DNA of 64,000 nucleotides from Cladobotryum mycophilum (taxonomy: Eukaryota > Ascomycota > Sordariomycetes > Hypocreales > Hypocreaceae), in NCBI GenBank assembly GCA_036429605.1, contig JAVFKD010000015.1, positions 2,875,421 through 2,939,420 on the forward strand, written 5' to 3'. The translations under genes were made by a program, and so were the position numbers. The notes under the pieces were generated by a model. The model was not told where the DNA came from. It did not search any database and saw nothing but the letters and a program-made list of their open reading frames with translations. Shown piece by piece: positions 21,868 to 32,640 of this stretch (position 1 is its first letter; every line of letters begins with the position of its first letter).

Positions 21868-22959
21868 CTAGTACTCATAATATTCCCAATGATATTCGTA
21901 CGAGCTGCGTGAGATTGTTCCCGTGATGAAGCCATAGCCCTTGCCACCCGAAGGAGAGAAGGTAATGTAGAACGGACCGTACTTGCCTCCAACAGCCTTG
22001 AAGATGTAGTCAAAAGAGAGGCTGTTGAGGGTAGATTGGAGTTCGGCAGATGACTGGCCGCCAATGGTAACGGAGCCGGTATTGGAACCAGCTGGAGGTG
22101 ACCCAGCAGGGCTAGGTACACTGATGGAACCATGGCCCGAGCCAGAGCCGGGAGACCCATTAGAACCAGAGGGAGGTGACCCGTTAGAGCCAGAGCCAGG
22201 GAAGCTGATGGAGCTGGAGCCGGAACCAGAACCAGAACCAGAGTCAGACAATGGGTTCCACGGCTTCGTAATGCTTCTATGAGAGTCGAATTGAGCACCA
22301 TTACTACTAAAGGAGCCAGACAAAAATCCCACATTGTTGCCTAGATTGTCCGTGAGAATAAGTCTGAACGGCTTTCCGTAATCGCCCCCTAGAAAGTCCC
22401 TGAGATTGGCATCGCTGAATGTGCCCTCCGCATTGACTTTTGACGACTGGCTGCCACTGAGAGTGACGGTGTGAACCACGGGGGCCAAGCTGGGCTGCTT
22501 CTGGATGTTGGGCAGCACGGCACCGACGGGGAGGTCCTGGTTGGTTTCCCATGTGATGCCTCCATCTACGGTGAAGTAACCTTGAATAGATCCCAGATAA
22601 TTTTCATGGCCATCGCGGTGAGTGGCATCGTAGTATTTGCCGTCGTAAAACGTAATTCGGAACGGGTAGCCGTATCTGTTGCGGAGGATGCGTTGGAAAA
22701 ACGAGAGGGTAAGGTCGTTGATGAACTTTTGGATTTGCGTCACAGAACCGTGGACCCTGCTTTGGGTTACGATGGAATTCTGGGGAGAAAAGGTACTGGG
22801 GTTGAAGACGAGGCCGTACTTGGCAGCAGGGTGCCCGTCGGTGGAGTTCTGGGACTCTGTTGTCCTATGAGCTAGACTGGAGTCATGGCTCCTGGGGACT
22901 GCGACAGTAACGGCATAGCCTGCCAAATAGGCAACGAGGGCGCCAACAAAGGGTCTCAT
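21868..22959 (-). CDS. Secreted protein with three YGxPFxI-type repeats and a Ser/Gly linker
   Basis: Intronless, 363 aa from ATG 22959. The signal peptide is MRPFVGALVAYLAGYAVTVA. No known family was recognised. Three related segments are visible: one with YGYPFRITFYDGKYYD and GSIQGYFTVDGG, a second with YGKPFRLILTDNLG and GFLSGSFSSNG, and a third with YGPFYITFSPSGGKGYGF and ITGTISRSS. Segments two and three are separated by a low-complexity linker of about 80 residues made of GSGS, GSNGSP and PAGSP units, encoded at about 22040-22240. This suggests beta-rich modules on a flexible tether outside the cell. The function is unknown. Confidence 0.78.
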   Translation of the reverse strand: MRPFVGALVAYLAGYAVTVAVPRSHDSSLAHRTTESQNSTDGHPAAKYGLVFNPSTFSPQNSIVTQSRVHGSVTQIQKFINDLTLSFFQRILRNRYGYPFRITFYDGKYYDATHRDGHENYLGSIQGYFTVDGGITWETNQDLPVGAVLPNIQKQPSLAPVVHTVTLSGSQSSKVNAEGTFSDANLRDFLGGDYGKPFRLILTDNLGNNVGFLSGSFSSNGAQFDSHRSITKPWNPLSDSGSGSGSGSSSISFPGSGSNGSPPSGSNGSPGSGSGHGSISVPSPAGSPPAGSNTGSVTIGGQSSAELQSTLNSLSFDYIFKAVGGKYGPFYITFSPSGGKGYGFITGTISRSSYEYHWEYYEY

Positions 22960-24004
22960 TGTGGATCTTGTCCGGCTGAGGAAAGAATTCAAGAGAGAGT
23001 CTTTGATCAAGTAGACTCGGGCTGTGAGGATAGAGAACCTGAGCTACCAAGCTTATCATAGTCCTATATATACTCTGTATCTACTATACAATCATATCAA
23101 TTTGTTATCAATGGGTAACAACATTCCTGAGCGAAATTATTGAGTTGAGAGAGACTCCATATCGCATACCGCAATAGGCTAAGACATCCATAAACGGGCA
23201 TCAATGTATGTGAACTGTGGTGTTGGTGGAAAGTTGCTCGGTATTTTCTAAGTTTTTTCTTACAACCTTTTCTCGGGAATGTCATCAAGAAATGGGATGC
23301 AAACAGACCACGGCACGAGTCATGCTGTCGCCAACATCTTTAATTCGTAGGGGGACTCATGACATTCTACCCAGAGAACACACCACGACTCTGACATTGC
23401 AAAGCTAACTACTGACAAAGGGATAAAGCGACTTCCATGGCATGGAATGCATACAGGGACTGACAGATGCTTCACTACAGAAACTACTTATTCTATTGTT
23501 CCAAAAATTATGCGAGACCGTCTCAAAGCTCGGGCTGCCATTATCCATTGTCGTTGAAGCCATCTACCTCCCTCCCCGCGATATTGGGACAATAAGACGA
23601 CAAAACCACTTATGTATGGATGCCGAATTAAAGTTTCATAGGGGCAGCAAAGATATCCCTGGATTCAGATTTCTAGACTACATGCTATTAACATCTACTG
23701 AAGAGAGTGTGTATACATGCTGATTACGTTGGATGACAATTTGTAGGTAGTCAACTATGCATTCAGACAAACGATGATCCATGGCCAATGGCCAAGTTGC
23801 AAGACGCCCACAAGCACATCACAGTAGAGTCATATAAAAGGAGCAAAAATGGAGAAAATAATGAATTAAAGCTATGGAATAATATCACCCTAATAACTAG
23901 ACACTCGCTATTTTCCGATGCGGGAAACTAAGCAAGGCGCAGAGAGTCAACGTCACGTCTGCGCCGAAATACATATCCCCCATTTAACCAACGATGCACT
24001 GTAT
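22960..24004. other. Spacer between two secreted-protein genes
   Basis: About 1 kb. A 93-codon open frame at 23442-23723 has no recognisable family and no supporting context. Otherwise nothing was seen. Confidence 0.45.
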
Positions 24005-24313
24005 TCATGAGCCATTAGCTATATTCTGACGAGTTGATTGGGGGGAGGGGGAGGGGGAGGGGGAGGGGGAGGGGAGAGAGATTTTGTACTTACCCTAACA
24101 CCGTAGCCAACCGTGTAGCAAGTAGCCTGGAGGAAGCCTCCAAAGGTCTTGTAGTTCTTGGCGTACGAAATGTATGCGTCGTCGTTTGTGTTGATGGCCG
24201 GGGGTATATTCTCCAAGAAAGATGTCGTTGGGGTCGCCTGACTGCCCCTGGGCAACGGGCTTGGCCGCAGCGATGGCAGCAGCAGCAACGATGATGGTGG
24301 CAGAAAACTTCAT
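24005..24313 (-). CDS. Small secreted protein, one apparent frame break
   Basis: Two exons (24313-24094 and 24025-24005) give about 79-80 aa. The start is a clear signal peptide (MKFSATIIVAAAAIAAAKPV), followed by GDPNDIFLGEYTP and, in the next frame, AINTNDDAYISYAKNYKTF and GGFLQATCYTVGYGVR. The frame changes at a G5 run (24200-24204, plus strand); removing one base or adding two joins the parts. The 68-nt intron (24026-24093) is filled by a CCCCCT repeat on the coding strand just before the 3' splice site. No family was recognised. Low in cysteine for a typical effector. Confidence 0.6.
24037..24076. repeat. (GGGGGA)n hexanucleotide microsatellite inside an intron
   Basis: About six units of GGGGGA on the plus strand, making up most of a 68-nt intron of the small secreted protein gene. 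On the transcript it is a CCCCCT polypyrimidine tract. The plus strand could fold as a G-quadruplex. Confidence 0.85.
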
Positions 24314-25549
24314 TTTGAATGAATCGAGTAAGGTATGGAAATTTGTATAAATGTGGTTATGGGAAAGATGATTGAAAAGTCCAAGGGGAGTTGTGATGAT
24401 GGTGGTGATGATGATGATGATGATGATGAGAGTAAAGTAGACTCTGGGTGATGGACACAAGATGCTTAAATATTCAATCGACATACCAAGATCCAATGTC
24501 ATCTGCAAAGGCTTTGACAGTTTGTTTTATTTCCAAGTACTTACGAAAGTGTCTATAACCTCACGGCCAACATCTGATGGCATTCTGGAGCTGGCATTGG
24601 CATCGTAGTCTTCAAAGCTGGCCGCATTCAGAGAAGGTTTTCTGCGACTGACATAGATTCCAGTAAGACACATTCCTTCCCACCGCCTAGCAGTTAGTAT
24701 CTCTATTGATACAATATATTGTCCTTTGTGTTTTTCTAGAGACGAGTCGCACAGGCTTGGAACACCACCCATCGCATGCGAGTTGCTTTGGAATGCCGGC
24801 AGACAACCCAAGTGCCACAACGAACAGCCAACCACGAGCGGCCTGTCATCAATGCGGAAAGCCAAAGAACCTTTGTTGACAATCACTATTCCCAGAAACC
24901 TACACGAGCAACGAGATAATAGAAGAAGCAGCAAAACACTCTGTCACATCTATACAGTCATTGATAGGGTAGGTGTGGACGTCCTCATGCTGGAGCCTCT
25001 GTCGCAGTGGCTGGCCCAGCAACCCGATCCCTGCTTACCATTTAGTGGGGCAGCGGGTTCAGAAACTCGACCAATAAATTCGGCTCCATCTAGTCCAACG
25101 AAAATTTTCACCTTCTTCCATCATCACATATTCAACAACATCAACTCCCCTTCAGTTCTCCGACCATCGCATCCGGCGAAATATCATACCCATTCATGTC
25201 ACTAGCAATTCCATTCAATACGAAATCTCGTTGGCACTTGTTCCAGTTCCACGTCCACCAACCATGGCTCCCTCTCGTGACTCTTCACCCCCCAATCATG
25301 TTTGGCACTTTCGAAGCTTTGGCGATCCTTTTCCTCAATGGTCGCCAGAGTCAATTTGTTGCCTAGATCAATCCCCAAATACCCTGCCAAGGGTTATTCT
25401 CTGTCGTGTTACAAAGTCTCAGCGTTGGCAATGAAGAACTTTGCGTCAAATTTTTCAAAGAGATACATATTCTCACACCATAAAAAAATCTTTTCTTTTT
25501 CGTTCTCGTAAAAATATCTTTTCAAATTCTATATCATGGAGAACACTGT
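24314..25549. other. Spacer with (GAT)n microsatellite
   Basis: Includes a GATGAT repeat at about 24400-24430 in the upstream region of the small secreted protein gene. Open frames at 24527-24934 (minus) and 24726-25205 (plus) overlap each other and neither resembles a protein family. No gene was assigned. Confidence 0.45.
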
Positions 25550-26340
25550 CTATGAAGTCTTCTTCTCTTCGGTGGCTGCCTTGGACGAAGAACCATTCCC
25601 GGCCTTGACGGGGGTTTCCTTTTGTTTCGCACCGCCAATAACAAACTTGAAGAGCGTAGTAATCACGTCGCTGAGCAAGAGGACGATTCCGGTGCAGGCG
25701 AGCTGCCATGATGCGATGCTCACGCTTCCCACGGGTGCGCGGGGGAAGGAAATGAGCCATTCAGCGTAGTAAGGGAACCAGCCGTGGGGCAACCAGAACA
25801 TGGGCTCTTTGGCGTACCAAAAAGGAAGGGCGTATTGCGGCGCTCTGGTTACGAGAAGTCGGACACCAGTCAAGTATTTGTCGAATTTTGATCGCGATGC
25901 TTCCAAGGTTTTCTCTGTAAAATCCCACAACGTCAGTACCATGGTCCATAGAGGAGGAGCTCGTGTTTGTTCGCTCGAATGCGTCCCACGTACTCGCAGT
26001 CTCCAGCTGTTCCAGCAGCTTGTCATGCTTCCGTCGCAGCTTCGCCCACTTTGCAAACTCATCCTGGCTGCTCGTGGCGTTCATGTCCCGTCGAGCCTTT
26101 AGATATTCGGCCTGGAGCTTTCGTTGCTCGGAGGCGGCCTTTGCGGTCGGGACTGGAAGGTAGTTGATGCCGGTCCATAGCTACACACACAGACACACCG
26201 TGGCTGTTAGCACAAAGCATTTTCCAAAGCATGGGCGAGGGGTAAAATCCCACCAAATCGTTGAGTGTTGAGGCGCCGACAGCGTCGATGAGACGCACCG
26301 CGACCTCGATGAGGAAAACGAGGATCAAGAGGGACGCCAT
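25550..26340 (-). CDS. GET1: Tail-anchored protein insertion receptor Get1
   Basis: ER-membrane subunit of the Get1/Get2 receptor that takes tail-anchored proteins from Get3. Three exons (26340-26254, 26180-25994, 25914-25550) give 212 aa, the usual length. The first membrane segment is MASLLILVFLIEVAVRLIDA. A cytosolic coiled coil follows (EYLKARRDMNATSSQDEFA, KWAKLRRKHDKLLEQLE, continuing as KKTLEASRSKFDKYL). Then come the family block MFWLPHGWFPYYAEWLISFP and APVGSVSIASWQLACTGIVL, with two more membrane segments, and a basic Lys/Ser tail. Intron phases agree. It diverges from the PTAR1-like gene across 258 bp. Confidence 0.95.
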
Positions 26341-26598
26341 GTTGCTTGGTATCCTAAGGTTGTAGGTGTGAAGAAAAGGCCGCTATCGAGGCGTGCCGCT
26401 GTTTGGTGAAATTCCAAGACGTGGCAAGCTGGCAGCTTTGTCCTGTGATCTCAAAGGTGGGCTGTCATCTGGTGCTAAAGCCAGATGGCCAGCTATGTCA
26501 TAACCCCGACAAATTGCATTTCCCCCCACCATTGTGTTACCCTATACATTTCTGCTCTCTCTCTCTAATCGCAACACCATTTTTGCAACTCCTCACAG

Positions 26599-27579
26599 AT
26601 GTCTAGAGCGCTTGATCATGAAGTCAAGGAAGCTCTCAAACATGGAGACTATGAAGGGGTTTTCAATGAAATCGCTGGTGCTCTGTCACAGCACCTATCC
26701 GAACCTCTGGAGATAGAGTTCCTAAGTAGGAGCCATCCGATTGACAAGGATACCATTTTCCTTCAAGATGGTGCTTGTATCGCTGTACCCAAATTACGTT
26801 TACTTCAGGCCTTTATTTTTGCGCGTCGTGTACTGTTGGAGTACCTAAACGAGCCAGAAAAGCAGGATCCAGACCAGGTGCTCAAAGCAACGGCCGTTAT
26901 TCTGTTGATGGACCCAGAGCATCTCACAGCGACAAACACGAGGAAGAGACTGGTTCTCAGCATCGCCATCCGAAATGAGGCGAATATCGACAAAGGCCTC
27001 CAAGCCGAGAGATACTATATAGACAGCTTACTCACAAGTCGCCTTCACCGTCACACAAAGTCACCAACGCTCTGGAACCATCGGCAATGGCTCATGGAAC
27101 GTTTTGAAGAACATGGCCTCGAGCTGGAGGCTGTAAGAATTATGGAAACGATCGTCCTCGTGGCTGCGGAGAGGCACCCTCGGAATTACTATGCATGGCT
27201 GCATGCGCGCTATCTTGTCAACAAGATGACTACGGATCCTGCAGATATGCAGCTCCAAGAGACATTGGAAGCCTCCAAGAAATGGGCCTTCTCTCACCAT
27301 GACGATATCTCGGGCTGGGCATTTCTCATGTTCTTCCTGAACGAATTCCCACAGCACTCGGCGGCGGTCTTTGCAGAGACACTGAAATTGGCAGTTTCCT
27401 TTCACTGGAGGAATGAATCGGTCTGGTACTTTCTTCGGAACATGTTGCACCAGCCGGCTGTCAAGGAGAGCCATGAAGTGGAATTTCATTCTACACGATT
27501 AGCCCTGCTAAAGGGCGCTAGGGAAGACAGTGACGAGAGACGGATATTGGATCAAGCACTGTGTTGGATCGAGTCTTGA
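26599..27579 (+). CDS. Protein prenyltransferase alpha-subunit repeat protein (PTAR1-like)
   Basis: Intronless, 326 aa. It shows prenyltransferase-alpha (PPTA) repeats, best seen in SPTLWNHRQWLMERF and HPRNYYAWLHARYLVNK, with weaker copies HHDDISGWAFLMFFLNE and FHWRNESVWYFLRNML. The layout and size match PTAR1 more than the alpha subunits of farnesyl- or geranylgeranyltransferase I. PTAR1 forms a third geranylgeranyltransferase with the Rab-GGTase beta subunit in animals; its role in fungi is inference. The ATG at 26599 starts SRALDHEVKEALKHGDYE. Confidence 0.85.
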   Translation: MSRALDHEVKEALKHGDYEGVFNEIAGALSQHLSEPLEIEFLSRSHPIDKDTIFLQDGACIAVPKLRLLQAFIFARRVLLEYLNEPEKQDPDQVLKATAVILLMDPEHLTATNTRKRLVLSIAIRNEANIDKGLQAERYYIDSLLTSRLHRHTKSPTLWNHRQWLMERFEEHGLELEAVRIMETIVLVAAERHPRNYYAWLHARYLVNKMTTDPADMQLQETLEASKKWAFSHHDDISGWAFLMFFLNEFPQHSAAVFAETLKLAVSFHWRNESVWYFLRNMLHQPAVKESHEVEFHSTRLALLKGAREDSDERRILDQALCWIES

Positions 27580-30175
27580 CCAAAGGAGCATGTCTTCCGA
27601 GGGAGACCACCGGAAGATTATTGATAATACTTGTAATATGGGAGGTCCATAACAATGTCGAGGATCAATGTTGAAACTTTCGTTATCACGGGCAACAGGC
27701 GAAACAATACTCCGCATGTCAATAAGAGAGCGATAATAAGATTGCACGCTTTGTGGTCCGGAGCAGGCCGTAGAATTGACAGCAATTTAAAAACCTTGGT
27801 GCCATAATGACAAGGCTTCATGTGAATAAACGAACCGCACGGCCCAAGAGGTGGTCTGAAACCCGGGAAGCGAATGCAGGGGATCAGGGGGAACAGCGAG
27901 AAGGAAAAAGGAAAAAAGGAAGAAAAAAGCTTGATGTAGAAAAGATGTGCGTAAAAAAGGAAGAAAAGAAGGCAACATACAGAGAGTAGCATGTTTTTGA
28001 TGCAGGAATTTGGACGAGTAGAATGATGGCGATGTGCGGTTTGATAAAGGAGCTGAGACAAGGTGGCGGCAAGCTTAGAAGGTCGACGCGTGGCTAGAGT
28101 ACTTTGTACATACAGAGGAGTACTGCTCGGTGTGCTCCTCCTCCAAATCAGACATACATTGAGTGGACTTGTGCTCAGTTGGATGATCTGCAGTTTGTTG
28201 CAGGAGGCCAAGGCTACCTATTTTAGCGAGGAAGCCGGGTTGGTTGGTTACACTGAGTTGAAACGCTGGCGAACAAAACATGAATCGCTTTCTTGAGCAG
28301 GTACTTGTAGTAGTTGTAGGTCTTGATCTGGAAGGCCATGTCATCCGCTGGGAGTCGTTGGTGGTGAGTGATAACAATGGGAGTTTGTTTATTGTCAATA
28401 TCTTACTCGTTGGGGCATGTTGCCTCAATTGCCCTTTTTCAGGGCTTGTTCATTTGCCTGTTCAAGGCCAGGGTTTTGTCGAGGGCTGTTTCGATGCACG
28501 ATAAATGGCTGCCGATGGCTGGTAAAAGGGCTTGACCCAGGGGCGGCCTAGGCCAACGCCAATGTAGCCGGCCCATCACCAGCCTCCCCTGTTGAGTTTG
28601 TGCTTGTCTTGTCTATATACTCCGTACAAGTAGGTTTTCTGGGATCTATGCATCTGTGATGCCAAGTGTGCAGTGCGACGTTGTACAAGCTGGCTGACGA
28701 CAAATGAAGCGCTGTACGGGGAAAGAAGTACTTGTAGGCGCCCTACTTGTGGTGCTGATAATTGAAGAAGCGCTGGAGGCGGCTAAAATGGTGCTCAATG
28801 TTCCATACCAGAACTTTGCGGTTAATTCTAAGCTTGGAAGGTTGCGTTCGCTCGCTGGCCACGAACCAGGGAAGCCCATTCATGCAGGCAAAGGCATTGT
28901 GCATGCTTAGAATGGGGCCATAATTGATGCCCACCATCCTGTTCAAGCTTCCCGAGACAAGGATGTTCTCCATGATGGATCACATGTACGGAGTATGGAG
29001 TACATACAAGTATGTGCATGTGGATGTACCTTTTAATTATGTGCAGTGCAGCAGGGCTGGCGTCATCCTTTGTAAAGGAATAAAATAGTGGAAGGGCAAC
29101 AGTTGATCCAGGGGTATCTACATCTAGTACCTCTGTGGAATGAAAGGTAGGTACCCTTCAACATTGTTTTATATGGGTATCAACAATATAGTCTCGCCTC
29201 GTCTCGCCTCGCCTCACTACCTACAACATGTTTCCCTGGATGATGATGTGCAACCAAGATGAATGTTTCTCGTAGTATTGCAGCCCTCCAATGTTTCAAT
29301 TTGTTTGAGAGATGCATCCAAGGCATCGCCAATTGGCAGCCTCTTCTGCAAGTGTTGACCTACGGGTACCTAAACAGGCCCCGGGCCGCTAAGGAATGCA
29401 GCTTACAGGGAGGTAAATGCGCCAAATGCTGCTCATCCTGCGCTAATGCTCGGCCATCCCCCCTAAAACTTGTCCACTAAGAAGCCCCCTCCGATGAGCC
29501 GCTTCGGTTGGGTCGATGCATGGAGCCCCGGAGCTTATCTACTGCTGCTCCTCCTCCACAGAGTCTGGAAATCTCGACCTCCTCATTTCCTCGTATATAG
29601 TTCGTCTGTTATACCTTGCATAGACGAGTCGAGGTGTCGCTTGCATTTTTTGTACGGTCCTGCTGCGGAATTGCGTTTTCTCCTTCTGGCATATATACAT
29701 ATTTTTGTTCCTTCTATATCTTTATTTAGTCCTTTCCGCTGCATCTCAACATACAAGAACGACCGACCTCTCTGTCTCTCTCCCTCTCGCGCGACTTTCT
29801 TTTGCTCATCTCCAACCATCCGCATCATCATCTTGTTCTGCTTTCGGCGTACTTCTTGGGCAAGGCTTTTCTTAGGCATTTGGTTCCTGGCAGCATCAAT
29901 TACTCCATCGAAATCGAGCATCGGAATCTGGCTGCATAGTAGACCACGAATAGCATTCCACGGCAATGCCTGTTAATTTCTAATCGAACCACATCGACTG
30001 TGGGTGGCTGTTGCTACCGTGAACCCAGCGAGAGCATTCCAACTTCGAACCCCTTTGAATATCATCGGTCTCGCATCGAATTGGCTTAAACGACCAATTG
30101 TCCCTTCAACCACACGCCGACAGCATCGCGAGGACGGAATCGAAGCCAAGCGCTGTCTCTCTTGACAGTCTCATC
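27580..30175. other. 2.6-kb spacer and long leader of the aspartyl protease gene
   Basis: No supported gene. A CTCGC/GTCTC-type short repeat lies at about 29192-29218. From about 29690 the sequence becomes rich in C and T and contains several short upstream ATGs, consistent with a long 5' leader before 30176. Open frames here (for example 27618-28211 minus and 29470-29976 plus) are low-complexity and unconvincing. Confidence 0.5.
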
Positions 30176-31822
30176 ATGCGACCCAACACTGTCCTGTTAG
30201 CACAACTAGCTCTACTTACTTCGAGTGCACATGCCTTCTTTCCATATACGCCGACATGGCTGAAAGAAATCGAGGATCTAAACACTGCCAATGAGGCAAA
30301 GAGGAGCGTTGGCGTTGGCAATGGCGTGACCTTTGAGCTTAAACAGAGAGCGCGCAATACGGTAAGTGTAGTTGGAGATTGTGATGGCAACACCGCGCTA
30401 AACATTTTCATTCTGTAGGGTCCGGAATCTCAAGCACAGAAAGCCGCGTGGCAAGCGTCTTTGATATCGCACAAGTACGACCACCGCCGCATAACGAGGT
30501 TCTCTTCGGACCGCGCCCTTGCGAAGAGGAGCAATCAATACAGCATAATGCAGGCTGTCGACCCGAAACAACCCAGGACAGCCGGCGTCAACCAGGACGG
30601 AGCTGATTATTCGTACTTCATTCAAGCACAGCTTGGATCCAAGGGCAAGGAGATGTACATGCTTATTGATACTGGCGCCGGGTCGAGTTGGGTGATGGGT
30701 ACGGGCTGCAAGTCTGATGCCTGTTCAAAACACAACACTTTCGGGCCGGGAGACTCGGACACACTCGAACTTAGCTCCAAGGATTTCACTATTTCGTACG
30801 GGTCTGGAGACCTAAAGGGAATGCTGGCCAACGATACCATCAAAGTGGCTGACATGAGCTTGAGGTATCAATTTGGTCTTGCTTCAACTACCTCAACCGA
30901 CTTTGTCCACTTTGCTTTCGACGGCATCCTTGGGCTATCAATGAATAGCGGAGCAAACGAAAACTTCCTGCAGGCTTTAGCGAGTGCCGACTTACTCGAT
31001 AAAAACATTTTCTGTGTTGCTCTTAATCGTGCCTCTGACGGCACCAACCATGGAGAAATCAAGTTTGGCTCGACGAATCCGGATAGATTTACTGGCGATA
31101 TTGGCTATACTTCTACTGCTGGTACAGGCAACGACTGGGCAATTACGCTGGGCGACATTGGTTTCGACGGCAAGAAAGCTGACGTGGGGAACATTCTTGC
31201 CTACATCGATACCGGCACCTCTTACATCTTCGGGCCGCCTAAACCTGTCCAGGCTCTGCATGCCCTCATCCCCGGAGCGGAGAGCTCGGATAATGTGACT
31301 TTCACCGTTCCTTGTGATAGTAGCAAGACAATTTCGGTCAACTTTTCCGGAGTCGATTACGAGATTTCCCCCAAGGACTGGATCTCACCAAAGGACAGTT
31401 CAGGGAAGTGTACAAGCAACATTTATGGGTTCGAAGCTGTCACTGGTTCTTGGCTCATGGGTGACACCTTTCTGAAGAATGTGTATGCAGTCTTTGACAA
31501 GGACGAGAAGCGGATTGGTATGTTTGATCCCATCGCGCCAATTTATCACGTTTGCTAATATCATGTAGGATTTGCCAAGAGGGCTGACACTCCAAGCACT
31601 GCTACAACTGCCGGCGTACCGTCTGCCACTACGACCTCGAATGGCAAACCGTCGTCAACAAACCACGGTCCGGGCTTGAGTGGTCATGAAACTTCAGGCG
31701 TCACAGGGGATGCTGCCAAGGCCACACAGACACCCAAGAACTCGTCGGCTGCATCATACGGGCAGGGCACCATGTTTGGTGTCGCTGCTTGTATATTGTC
31801 ATCTTTTATTCTGCTGGTGTAG
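30176..31822 (+). CDS. Secreted/GPI-anchored aspartyl protease (yapsin-type)
   Basis: Three exons (30176-30361, 30419-31517, 31569-31822) give 512 aa. The signal peptide is MRPNTVLLAQLALLTSSAHA, followed by a propeptide with basic sites. The catalytic domain has both active-site motifs: LIDTGAGSSWVMGTG and AYIDTGTSYIFGPP. The flap is in FTISYGSGDLKGM, and YVVF-type end motifs appear as GDTFLKNVYAVFDKDEKRIG. A Ser/Thr-rich stalk follows, and the C-terminus is hydrophobic (TMFGVAACILSSFILLV), as in GPI-anchored wall proteases such as yapsins or OpsB/CtsD. It probably acts at the cell surface in protein processing or nutrient gain. ATG 30176 was chosen over an in-frame upstream codon because it starts the signal peptide. 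Confidence 0.93.
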
Positions 31823-32640
31823 TTCATCATCGCAATATCATTTCATGTCTGGAACCCTTGAAATGGCAGATTTAGCCTCTTGGTTGCTATGCTGCAGAAT
31901 GACGCGAAGGATGAATGAGTGGTTTTAAGGGAAGATATTTAGTACATATTGTAGTATACTTACGATGCATAGACAATCAACCAGCGAGTTTGAACGGTGA
32001 TACTCACCGCAGCGCATCTAACCTTTGCGACGCCTCTTGCACTTTCCACGCTTTCCTTGCATGTGTTGGCAGCTTGGCGATACTCTACAAACGCTTGAGC
32101 TGCGTTCTACTGCCATCTCAACCATTTTTCAGCTGCTATTCTTTCCAAGGTGTTGAAGCCACATGCGGGGCAGTTATCGTCGGGGGATGGTCAAGTCTCG
32201 ATCGACGATGCGGATTGGGTCGTGGATCAAACCCTACTCTACTTTTGGCTGAGGGCTGCCCTTAAGTACCCCTCAGTTGACGTGTGGCCATATCCAGCTT
32301 TACCCTTAGCGACCTGAAGGCTTAGCTTGTGAATGGAAATGATAGGTAGAGAGTTGCGAAGACAAATGAGACGATGTCACCCTTGTGGCTATTCATCATA
32401 GTCATGGCCCCTGGTATTACTCCGCAGTAAAGATGCAAGCTGGGAGTATTACTAGATGCAAAGCTCTAATATTACGTGATAAATGCTTCCCCCGCAATCC
32501 ACTGAAAGTCTCGGTACAAGCACATATAAAGCTGGCCGTCCTCGTCCCTTTCCCTTATTCACAGCAACACCCCAACACGACACATCACCCTACAAAATAC
32601 TTATATTGTTTTTTCCCATTGGATCCCTTCAGTCACAATC
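31823..32640. other. Spacer upstream of the LivJ/LivK-like gene
   Basis: Contains the protease 3' flank and the promoter of the next gene. No gene was supported; the open frame at 31915-32265 has no family look. Confidence 0.5.
32525..32530 (+). promoter_or_regulatory. TATA-like box of the LivJ/LivK-like gene
   Basis: TATAAA in CACATATAAAGC, 111 nt before the ATG, with a pyrimidine- and A/C-rich leader after it. This looks like a normal fungal core promoter, so the bacterial-type gene has a eukaryotic promoter. Confidence 0.45.

Noticed and set aside
24527..25205. Overlapping open frames on both strands (135 and 159 codons)
   Set aside because: They overlap each other, have odd composition and match no family.
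25202..25390. Minus-strand frame with rather protein-like sequence (KLTLATIEEKDRQSFESAKH)
   Set aside because: It has no ATG and no convincing splice partner, and an in-frame stop lies just upstream; it could be a relic exon but cannot be supported.
28743..28973. Short minus-strand open frame in the 2.6-kb spacer
   Set aside because: No recognisable domain, no conserved start context, and several equally long frames overlap it.
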